A stretch of 34,520 nt of DNA from DATGLE01 sp035294325. Lineage in GTDB: Bacteria > Chloroflexota > Ktedonobacteria > Ktedonobacterales > Ktedonobacteraceae. Each line of letters starts with the position of its first letter. Within the stretch, counting starts at the first letter, position 1. The notes under the pieces were generated by a model. That model searched no databases, was not told where the DNA came from, and saw only the letters and a list, made by a program, of their open reading frames with translations. The position numbers were made by a program, and so were the translations under genes. The stretch is from the NCBI GenBank assembly GCA_035294325.1, contig DATGLE010000170.1:1-34520 (forward strand), given 5' to 3'. Positions 14,157 to 21,329 of the stretch are shown piece after piece.

Positions 14157-15053
14157 ATGGCAAGCTGGCAGAGCCATGTTATCAAGCTGGCTCTGCGCCT
14201 GTGGCAACTTCAGAGCTACAGGTCACGCTCGATCCAGAAGGCGCGGGCCTCGCTTGAGACCAGTGTCGCGCGCGTCCCCAGGAAGCGTGGTATCAGGTAT
14301 GAGCCGTGCAGCGTGGCCGGGCTGCCCGCCGAGTGGATTAGCGCACCCGGCGCCGGCGAGGAGCGCACGATCCTCTACCTTCATGGCGGGGGCTACATTA
14401 TGGGATCGATCAACACCCACCGCTCGCTGGCCGCTGACCTGTCGCAGATTGCGCAGGCGCGTGTGCTGCTCGTCGAGTATCGCCTGGCGCCCGAACATCC
14501 TTTTCCTGCCGCGCTTGAAGATGCGCTGCTGGCCTATCGCTGGCTGCTCGGTCAGGGGACCGCGCCCCACCATCTGGCTGTGGCCGGCGATTCCGCTGGC
14601 GGAGGATTGGTGATCTCTCTGCTGGTCGCGGCGCGCGATGAGGGACTGCCGCAACCCGCTGTCGCGGCCTGCCTCTCGCCATTCGTCGATCTGACGCTGA
14701 CCGGTACCTCGCTCAAGACCAGGCGCAAGGCCGATGTGATGATCCAGGCCGACCTGATGCCGCTGGTGATCCAGGCGTATCTCGGCGAGACAGACCCGGC
14801 TACGCCGCTGGCTTCTCCCCTCTATGCCGACATGCACGGCCTGCCGCCGCTGCTCATTCAGGTGGGGACCGACGAGGTGCTGCTCGATGACGCGACGCGG
14901 CTGGCAGCGCGCGCACGCGATGCCGGGGTCCCGGTCACGTTAGAAATCTGGGAGGGCATGTTCCACTCCTGGCAGGCATGGGGCACGCTGCTCCCCGAGG
15001 CGCACCAGGCGCTCGCCCACGTCGGCGAGTTTATACGTGTGCACACTCGGTGA
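14157..15053 (+). CDS. Alpha/beta hydrolase, hormone-sensitive-lipase-family esterase
   Basis: A 298-residue carboxylesterase of the HSL (bacterial family IV) type. Diagnostic motifs: oxyanion His-Gly-Gly-Gly-Tyr (76-80), Tyr-Arg-Leu-Ala-Pro-Glu-His-Pro-Phe-Pro-Ala-Ala-Leu-Glu-Asp (108-122), nucleophile Gly-Asp-Ser-Ala-Gly-Gly with Ser146, probable acid Asp239 and base His270 in Met-Phe-His-Ser-Trp. No cleavable signal peptide. AGAGGG precedes the ATG at 14157. It is divergent from the kinase-WD40 gene and convergent with the lipid-kinase-like gene. The acyl chain preference is unknown. Confidence 0.92.
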   Translation: MASWQSHVIKLALRLWQLQSYRSRSIQKARASLETSVARVPRKRGIRYEPCSVAGLPAEWISAPGAGEERTILYLHGGGYIMGSINTHRSLAADLSQIAQARVLLVEYRLAPEHPFPAALEDALLAYRWLLGQGTAPHHLAVAGDSAGGGLVISLLVAARDEGLPQPAVAACLSPFVDLTLTGTSLKTRRKADVMIQADLMPLVIQAYLGETDPATPLASPLYADMHGLPPLLIQVGTDEVLLDDATRLAARARDAGVPVTLEIWEGMFHSWQAWGTLLPEAHQALAHVGEFIRVHTR

Positions 15054-15059
15054 GATATG

Positions 15060-15091
15060 ACAGGCGCGCCTTGTCTGGTGTGCCCGCCTGT
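15060..15091. terminator. Hairpin after the esterase gene
   Basis: ACAGGCG (15060-15066) pairs with CGCCTGT (15085-15091), 18-nt loop, directly after the esterase stop. Probably part of transcript termination together with the longer palindrome that follows. Confidence 0.35.
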
Positions 15092-15098
15092 GAAATAT

Positions 15099-15180
15099 GA
15101 CGGGGGCAAGAAATGTAGAGACGGGGGCAAGCCCCGTCTCTACATTTCTTGCCCCCGTCTCTACATTTCTTGCCCCCGTC
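15099..15180. repeat. 28-bp perfect inverted repeat plus 21-bp direct repeat
   Basis: Arm 15099-15126 is perfectly complementary to 15132-15159 with a 5-nt loop. The last 21 bp of the right arm (15139-15159) is then repeated exactly at 15160-15180, giving a third copy of the arm end. It lies in the convergent gap between the esterase and the lipid-kinase-like gene. The core GTAGAGACGGGGCAAGCCCC-type sequence resembles dispersed palindromes familiar from Chloroflexota and cyanobacterial genomes (general knowledge, not searched). Confidence 0.9.
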
Positions 15181-15237
15181 TTGAATGATCGCCCAGACCT
15201 GCCTGGTAAAAAGGCCGGGGCGCTGCGCGGCGCGATA

Positions 15238-16803
15238 TCAGAGCACGACGCGCCTGGCGGAGATCACGCCCCACCTGTTCTTGCTGCCCTCAACAACAAT
15301 CTCTGCTCCCGTCTGCAACTGCTCATCGAGAGCCGCCAGCGAAACACGCCGCCCATCACGATTGAAAAGGTCGGTTTTGTCATTGACGACCACGGCAACG
15401 GGTCGGTTATCGCCCGACAACTGCTTCGGCGTATGGCCGGCGATAATGAAGGTCTGCGGCTTATCAGGGTTGGGGGTCTTGCCCACTATGGTCACTTTGC
15501 GCCCGCGTTCGAGCAGCGCGCTGACCAGCTCCGGCAGCGGCTTTGCTTCCTCCGCGTGTCCCTTGCTCTGCTTCTCCGCTTCCTCCTCAGAGAGTGGCTG
15601 CGTCTCGTGCAGCAAGGTATGCTCCTGCGATGGCGATTGCTCAGGCTGCCCACCCTTCTCTTGAGCCTCAGCTTGCTCATGCACAGCCTTGCTCTGCTTC
15701 TCGCCGTGAGCATGCGAACCATTATGACCAGCGCCGTGCTCGAACAGATCCCCATCATACGTACAGGGGATAGCAATGTTCAGCGCTCCCGGCAGCGCAT
15801 CGAAGCGATACGTCACCATGACATGCTCTTTATCGTGCGTCTGCTCAATGGCCTCGTAATCCGCTTTGCTCAGGTAATCCTTGAGCTTGATAAAGCTGCC
15901 ATCCAGCTCTAGCAGCACCGAGGCCGGCACCCTGATGGAGAGATGGGCGCCCCGGAAGAATTCGGTATTGACGTTATCGGGTTTGCGCCGCAGGATCAGC
16001 GACGAGAGTTGCTGTATCGTCGAGAGCGGGTCGCCGCCGGTGATGACGCAAACATCGAGAATACCATCATCGATATAGGCTTCGGGCGTCATTTCCAGCA
16101 CGATTGCATAGCGCCGCGTATTGCCGACCACAATCTGCACCGCTTCCCCCTGCCAGAGCAGTTCATCTTTCCCCCCGTCATCCGCCGCGCGGATCTCTAT
16201 GGGGAATGGAGACTGAGCGGGCAGTTCTCTGGCAGCCGAGACACCGATGGCAAGCGGGCCAACGCGATATTTAAGCGACTTGGAAACACCGCTCATTACC
16301 GCCGCGTCCAGGCCCAGGCCCGCCATCAACAGGAAGTGATGCCTGGCCTTACTGATGAGCTTCTTGCTGCTCTTAACCGCTTTACGCTTTCCATCCGGGA
16401 ACGTAATCTCCTGCACGCTGACCAGGCCAATATCAACCTTGCGCGGCTCGCTATTGACGAGGGAGAGCGCGGCAAGCACGGGATCGCTGGGCGTTCCGAT
16501 GTCGCCCGCCCACAGGTTTGCCGTTCCCCCGGGAATCACGCCGACGATGCCGCGCTGCTTCCTGGCGTTCATCACGCCGTTAATTACCTGATTGACTGTG
16601 CCATCGCCACCGTAGGCAATAATGAGGTCGGATTTGTCCTCGGCTGCCTGCCGCGCCAGTTCCATGCTATGGCCGCCATATTCTTTAATGGCAATATCCG
16701 TCTTCCAACCCGCCGCCGCCAGTACCGCGAGCACATCCGAAAGATTCGCCAGATTCTGGCCCGTCCTGGGATTAATGACCAGGGCCGCCTTTTTGCAATG
16801 CAT
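15238..16803 (-). CDS. Diacylglycerol kinase-like protein with a long C-terminal extension
   Basis: A 521-residue protein, whereas lipid kinases of this family have about 300. Residues 1-330 form the DAGK/YegS-like fold: Val-Ile-Asn-Pro near 9-12, the ATP-binding Gly-Gly-Asp-Gly-Thr-Val-Asn-Gln (65-72), Pro-Gly-Gly-Thr-Ala-Asn (91-96) and Asp-Asp-Gly-x-Leu-Asp-Val. It should phosphorylate diacylglycerol or a related lipid at the membrane inner face. About 356-430 is a charged, His/Glu/Gln/Lys-rich linker, followed by a compact C-terminal domain (about 435-521) rich in Val/Ile strands (Lys-Val-Thr-Ile-Val-Gly, Glu-Ile-Val-Val-Glu-Gly) that I do not recognise. AAGGGGG precedes the ATG. The downstream gene is convergent. 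Confidence 0.88.
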   Translation of the reverse strand: MHCKKAALVINPRTGQNLANLSDVLAVLAAAGWKTDIAIKEYGGHSMELARQAAEDKSDLIIAYGGDGTVNQVINGVMNARKQRGIVGVIPGGTANLWAGDIGTPSDPVLAALSLVNSEPRKVDIGLVSVQEITFPDGKRKAVKSSKKLISKARHHFLLMAGLGLDAAVMSGVSKSLKYRVGPLAIGVSAARELPAQSPFPIEIRAADDGGKDELLWQGEAVQIVVGNTRRYAIVLEMTPEAYIDDGILDVCVITGGDPLSTIQQLSSLILRRKPDNVNTEFFRGAHLSIRVPASVLLELDGSFIKLKDYLSKADYEAIEQTHDKEHVMVTYRFDALPGALNIAIPCTYDGDLFEHGAGHNGSHAHGEKQSKAVHEQAEAQEKGGQPEQSPSQEHTLLHETQPLSEEEAEKQSKGHAEEAKPLPELVSALLERGRKVTIVGKTPNPDKPQTFIIAGHTPKQLSGDNRPVAVVVNDKTDLFNRDGRRVSLAALDEQLQTGAEIVVEGSKNRWGVISARRVVL

Positions 16804-17074
16804 GCTTTATGTACCCCCTTGTGTTCGGGAATTTAAGTGTGGGTTGTCGCTGAGTATATCACGTAATACGAATGGCGAAGGATGCATCAGGCGCCTGGGC
16901 ATCAGCGGGAGAAGATGAGCAGAATAACTACGGTCACAGGCGGCCAGTGAGTTCCCATGCTAGCTGCTCTGGATCAGGCTCGCCAGGGTGATTCTTTCAA
17001 CGTTTACTTTCCTGAAAATACAGACAGGCAGGCGTGTGCAGCGAGGCGGAGCCTTGCCGCACACGCTTTGATTG
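16804..17074. other. Intergenic region between lipid-kinase-like and transketolase genes
   Basis: 271 bp with no coding ORF. Reading leftward it holds the lipid-kinase gene's upstream region, with a TATACT -10-like hexamer near 16854 but no good -35. Its right part holds a terminator-like hairpin after the transketolase gene. Confidence 0.45.
17032..17066 (-). terminator. Terminator-like hairpin after transketolase
   Basis: GCGTGTGC (17032-17039) pairs with GCACACGC (17059-17066), and the interior can form a further GC stem. On the minus strand it is the first structure after the transketolase stop and is followed by a moderately T-rich tract (CTGTCTGTATTTTC). Confidence 0.5.
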
Positions 17075-18940
17075 TTATGCGCGCTGCACAAGCGCCTTCA
17101 CGGACTGCACGATGTGATGGGCATTGATGCCGGCCTCTTCGAGCAGTTCGTCGGGCGTGCCAGAACCCGGCATTGTCTGCACTGCCAGTTTCACCACCCG
17201 GGGCAGCGGGTCATCGCTCCCGGTGAAGACCTCCAGCACGGCATCGCCCAGACCGCCCTCCGGCCAGTGATCTTCCACGGTCACAATCTTGCCCGTATCC
17301 TGCGCCGCCGCCAGCAGCGTCTCCGCATCAATGGGCTTCACCGAATAGGCGTCGATCACGCGGATTGTGATGCCCTCATTGCGCAGTTCATCATACGCTT
17401 TGAGCGCCTCGTGCAGCGTGATCCCGGCTGCGACAACCGTCACCTGGTCGTCGGGCGACTGGTGAATGACCTTGCTGCCGCCGATGCTGAACTTCTCATC
17501 GGGTCCGTAGATCACCGGCGTCTTTTCACGCGTGGTGCGCATGTAGACGATGCCGCTATGCGCGGCCATCTCCGCCACCAGTTGCGCGGTCTGGTTGGGA
17601 TCGCAGGGATAGAGCACGGTGCTGCCAAAGACTGCCCGCATCATCGACAGATCCTCCAGGCCCATCTGTGAAGGGCCATCCTCGCCAATCGAGACGCCGG
17701 CGTGCGAGCCGCAGAGACGAATATTCGCCTGCGAGACCGCCGCCATACGGATGAAATCGTAGGCGCGTGTGAGAAATGCCGCGAACGTGGAGGCGAACGG
17801 AATTCTGCCGCGCACGCTCATGCCTACAGCGGCGGCGATCATTTGCTGCTCCGCGATGTATTGCTCGAAGTAGCGGTCAGGAAATGCTTTGGCGAACTCC
17901 TCGGCATAGGTCGAGTTGCTCACCTCGCCGTCGAGGGCAACTACCTCTGGATTGGCGGCCCCCAGCGCCTTGAGCGCGTCACCATAGGCTTTACGCGTCG
18001 CGATAGGCTCTTTTTCGTAGCGCGGCAGCTCCAGCGGCTTGCGCTCAGGCAACGGAGCGGGCTGCCTGTTCTCTGGCTTCTGCACGGGGAAGGTCATGCT
18101 GCGCGCGGAGGGATGCAGCTCCTGCATAGCCTGCTCCTCCTGCTGTTTATTGAGCGCCTTGCCGTGCCAGCCGTTGACGTTCTCCAGGAACGAGACGCCC
18201 TTGCCCTTGATCGTCTTCGCGATGATGAGCGTCGGGGCGCCATTCGCCTTGAGCGCCTGGTCGTAGGCCGAACTGATTTCGTTGTAGTCGTGGCCGTTGA
18301 TAACGATAGGGTTCCAGCCAAAGGCTTTTGCGCGTGCGGCGTAGGCTTCCGTATTCCAGCCAAGTTCCGTCTCGCCGCGCTGGCCCAGGCGATTGCAGTC
18401 GAGGATGCCAACAAGATTATCCAGCTTGTAGTGTGAGGCGTGATCGAAGGCTTCCCAGATCGAGCCTTCGGCCATCTCGCTATCCCCCAGCAATACCCAG
18501 ATATGATAAGAGAGCCTGTCGAGGTACTTGCCGGCAAGCGCTATGCCGACTCCAATGGGCAGGCCCTGGCCCAGCGAGCCGGTAGCGACATCCACCCAGG
18601 GCAATGCCGGCGTGGGATGGCCCTCAAGGCGACTGCCGAACTTGCGCAGCGTCATCAATTCTTCATCGCTGATCGCGCCAGCAGCCTTGTACATCGAGTA
18701 GAGCAGCGGCGAGGCATGTCCTTTGGAGAAGATGAGATGATCGTTGTCAGGATTTTTCGGGTTGTCAAAATCGTAGCGCAGGTAGCTAATCATGAGCACG
18801 GCCATCAGATCAGCCGCCGACATGGAAGACGTGGGATGCCCCGAGCCGACATTAGTCGTGCAACGGATACTATCGACACGCAACTGCTGAGCAAGATTGG
18901 TCCACTGCTGTACTTGCGGGTTCGTCTGTGTCGTCGTCAT
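17075..18940 (-). CDS. tkt: Transketolase
   Basis: A 621-residue thiamine-diphosphate enzyme moving two-carbon units between sugar phosphates in the pentose phosphate pathway, cytoplasmic. The TPP site is visible as Gly-Asp-Ser-Glu-Met-Ala-Glu-Gly-Ser-Ile-Trp-Glu-Ala with Leu-Asp-Cys-Asn-Arg-Leu-Gly. The substrate loop Gly-Ser-Gly-His-Pro-Thr-Ser and Ser-Lys-Gly-His-Ala are present, as is Ile-Gly-Glu-Asp-Gly-Pro-Ser-Gln-Met-Gly-Leu-Glu-Asp. This last segment and the length (about 620, not the 660-670 of the E. coli type) place it with the shorter, animal-like transketolases. AAGGAG is well spaced before the ATG. It is divergent from the methyltransferase pair, with a monocistronic arrangement and its own hairpin. 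Confidence 0.95.
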   Translation of the reverse strand: MTTTQTNPQVQQWTNLAQQLRVDSIRCTTNVGSGHPTSSMSAADLMAVLMISYLRYDFDNPKNPDNDHLIFSKGHASPLLYSMYKAAGAISDEELMTLRKFGSRLEGHPTPALPWVDVATGSLGQGLPIGVGIALAGKYLDRLSYHIWVLLGDSEMAEGSIWEAFDHASHYKLDNLVGILDCNRLGQRGETELGWNTEAYAARAKAFGWNPIVINGHDYNEISSAYDQALKANGAPTLIIAKTIKGKGVSFLENVNGWHGKALNKQQEEQAMQELHPSARSMTFPVQKPENRQPAPLPERKPLELPRYEKEPIATRKAYGDALKALGAANPEVVALDGEVSNSTYAEEFAKAFPDRYFEQYIAEQQMIAAAVGMSVRGRIPFASTFAAFLTRAYDFIRMAAVSQANIRLCGSHAGVSIGEDGPSQMGLEDLSMMRAVFGSTVLYPCDPNQTAQLVAEMAAHSGIVYMRTTREKTPVIYGPDEKFSIGGSKVIHQSPDDQVTVVAAGITLHEALKAYDELRNEGITIRVIDAYSVKPIDAETLLAAAQDTGKIVTVEDHWPEGGLGDAVLEVFTGSDDPLPRVVKLAVQTMPGSGTPDELLEEAGINAHHIVQSVKALVQRA

Positions 18941-19234
18941 TGTCTCTCCTTCATCTCTTCAATTCGCCATATCGGGTATCTTCACTCCACTTTATCCGCT
19001 TTCAGGCTCCAGTGCAGAAAATTACTTGACTTTTTTACCCTCGCCATGTATCCTCCCCTGTTAAGGAAGGACCTGGAGCCGCTGGCTTTGTCATCGGTTT
19101 CGAGGATACTCAAACTGAGCCTTTTCTTTCAAAAGGCACCTTCTTATATTATACGTTATGAACATGCGATAGGAATCACCTTGCTTCTTATCGCTGAGGA
19201 GCAGCAAACGTGGTCGAGGCACCGGAGATACGGT
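18941..19234. other. Divergent intergenic region
   Basis: 294 bp between the transketolase and first methyltransferase genes. It holds a rightward promoter at 19026-19054. The methyltransferase frame stays open leftward through here and into the transketolase gene, but the translated stretch does not resemble the N-terminal part of the second methyltransferase. Confidence 0.45.
19026..19054 (+). promoter_or_regulatory. Probable promoter of the methyltransferase pair
   Basis: TTGACT (19026-19031), 17-bp spacer, TATCCT (19049-19054). Transcription would begin about 170 nt before the ATG at 19235. Confidence 0.5.
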
Positions 19235-21274
19235 ATGGATGAGGGGGCGCTCTATCCCTCTACGCTGGCTGCGATCTTTGAGCAGCGCGCCCATCAGAAG
19301 CAGATGGGCGCCTACTATACGAAAGAAGATGTGGCCGTCTACATTGCCAGCAACACCATTATTCCTTACCTGTTCGATGCCGCCAGAGAACGCTGCCAGG
19401 CGGCGTTCTCGCGCGGAGCGGCGATGTGGCGGCTGCTCCAGGCCGATCCAGAGCGCTACATTCCCGCCGCCATACGCCAGCCTGAGTACCTGCCAACCGA
19501 GACGGAGCGCGAATACGCGGCACGCCGCGCTCGCCACCGGCAATTGCGCACGCTGCTAGAGTCTGGAACCATCGATAGTATTCAGGCGCTTGTTACTTTG
19601 AACCTTGCCATCCAGCAATTCGCCTGCGATGTTCTGGCAAGCTGCGCCGATCTCGCTCTGCTGCTGGCCTTCTATACGAGCATGGATCATATGACTATCC
19701 TCGATCCTACCTGCGGGCCGGGCGCCTTCCTTTTCGCGGCGCTCAACCTGCTCGTCCCGCTCTACGCCGCCTGCCTGGACCGCATGCAGACCCTTGTGAA
19801 CAATCGCGACGCCTTGATAACGCACTCACCATCCACAGACCACGCGCCCGATCATGCGGACCGCGAGAGGTGCCGCGCTATCCTCAAGCGCTGCGAGCTG
19901 TACGGCAGCCGCGAACTCTACATTTTGCGTACCATCATCACCAACAACCTCTATGGTGTGGATGTCATGCCCGAGGCGATAGAGGTCTGCCGGCAGCGCC
20001 TGCTTCTGGCCCTGCTCGCCCACGTCGAGCGCGCCGGCGCTATCAAGCCACTGCCCGCCCTCACGGCCAACATCCGCGCCGGCAATGTCCTCGTCGGATC
20101 TACAGGTAATTTTTCTCCCGGCAGGGTGCAAGGTGAGACCTATCAGCGCCCCTTCCACTGGCATGCGGAATTTCCCGATGTTATGGCCCGGGGAGGCTTC
20201 GATGTCATCATCGGCAACCCGCCATATATCGAGTACAGCAAGGTCAGGCAGCAGTACAGGGTAAGCGGCTACGAGACGGGAAGTTGCGGCAACCTCTACG
20301 CAGCAGTGGTCGAGCGCTCGCTGGCCCTGTGTCGCTCGCGGCACAGCTATATCGGGCTGATTGTGCCGCTGAGCCTGTGTGGCAGCGAGCGCTTTGCGCC
20401 ATTACGCCGCGCCATTCTCGATCAGACCGCTGCACGCTGGCTGGCAAACTTTGAGATCTTTCCCGGACGGCTCTTCAAGGGCGCCTTTCAGCGGCTCTCA
20501 ATTTTCATAGCTCGGCGCGATGATACGGCGCGGTGTGGCAGCACATACGTCACCAGGATACAGCGCTGGTACGCGGCAGAGCGCCCGCATCTGCTGGACC
20601 TGATCTCTTATACGGAGGTGCGGCACAGCATCAGATCCGGCGTCTTTCCCAAACTTGCTTCCCCGCTGCAAGAAACGATCCTGCAAAAAGTGCTGGAGCG
20701 CGCCGGGGGCATCAGCATCGCCACAGCGCTCACCGATGAGCGCACCCCGCATTTTATCTACTACCAGGAGGCCACCAACTACTGGATGAAGGCCGTCTGC
20801 CACGTCCCATTCTATAAAAAGAATGGCGTTACTATGGAGCCGCCGCACGGGCGCTTTCTCTTCTTCAACGATGCTCTCGCTGCCCGCACGATCATGGCCG
20901 TTATGAACAGTTCTCTCTTTTACCTCTGGTTCGTGACCTACGCGGACGGCTTCCACCTTTCGCATGCGCTGGTCAAAGAGTTCCCGACGGGCAGCGATCT
21001 GTACGATATTGAGGAACTGCCACTGCTCTCCCGGCGCCTGGAGGAAGATATTCAGCAGCACGCCCGCCTGAGTACGAGAAATACCAGGCCATCGGCGGCG
21101 GGGAAAAAAGCGGGCCAGTTGATCGAGTTAGAAGAATACAGGATGGGTTATTCCAGGCCCATTATCGATGAGATCGATAGGGCGCTGGCAGAGTATTACG
21201 GCTTTACAGCCGATGAACTGGACTTTATCATGAACTATGAGATCAAATATCGTCTCGGGCAGGGGGGCAGGTAG
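19235..21274 (+). CDS. Eco57I-like adenine-specific DNA methyltransferase (short paralogue)
   Basis: A 679-residue class I N6-adenine DNA methyltransferase. Motif X-like Met-Gly-Ala-Tyr-Tyr-Thr sits at 24-29, AdoMet-binding motif I Asp-Pro-Thr-Cys-Gly-Pro-Gly-Ala-Phe begins at 157, and catalytic motif IV Asn-Pro-Pro-Tyr is at 328-331. A specificity-type C-terminal half follows. It aligns along its whole length with the next gene but lacks about 190 N-terminal residues found there. The frame is open to 18440; ATG 19235 is chosen because GGAG is 7 nt upstream and the paralogue's homology starts here. No nuclease motif was seen. Its end and the next frame overlap or abut, so the pair is one operon. 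Related to type IIG and PglX-like enzymes; the role (modification, defence) is open. Confidence 0.88.
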   Translation: MDEGALYPSTLAAIFEQRAHQKQMGAYYTKEDVAVYIASNTIIPYLFDAARERCQAAFSRGAAMWRLLQADPERYIPAAIRQPEYLPTETEREYAARRARHRQLRTLLESGTIDSIQALVTLNLAIQQFACDVLASCADLALLLAFYTSMDHMTILDPTCGPGAFLFAALNLLVPLYAACLDRMQTLVNNRDALITHSPSTDHAPDHADRERCRAILKRCELYGSRELYILRTIITNNLYGVDVMPEAIEVCRQRLLLALLAHVERAGAIKPLPALTANIRAGNVLVGSTGNFSPGRVQGETYQRPFHWHAEFPDVMARGGFDVIIGNPPYIEYSKVRQQYRVSGYETGSCGNLYAAVVERSLALCRSRHSYIGLIVPLSLCGSERFAPLRRAILDQTAARWLANFEIFPGRLFKGAFQRLSIFIARRDDTARCGSTYVTRIQRWYAAERPHLLDLISYTEVRHSIRSGVFPKLASPLQETILQKVLERAGGISIATALTDERTPHFIYYQEATNYWMKAVCHVPFYKKNGVTMEPPHGRFLFFNDALAARTIMAVMNSSLFYLWFVTYADGFHLSHALVKEFPTGSDLYDIEELPLLSRRLEEDIQQHARLSTRNTRPSAAGKKAGQLIELEEYRMGYSRPIIDEIDRALAEYYGFTADELDFIMNYEIKYRLGQGGR

Positions 21275-21329
21275 GAGAAGACGTGCGTACACCAGCGCAG
21301 AGATTGTCAGAGAGGACGGCCATGAGACG

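Noticed and set aside
18440..19234. Upstream extension of the first methyltransferase into the transketolase gene
   Set aside because: It would overlap the transketolase start on the other strand by 500 bp, has no ribosome-binding site, and does not resemble the N-terminus of the paralogue. GGAG before the ATG at 19235 fits better.
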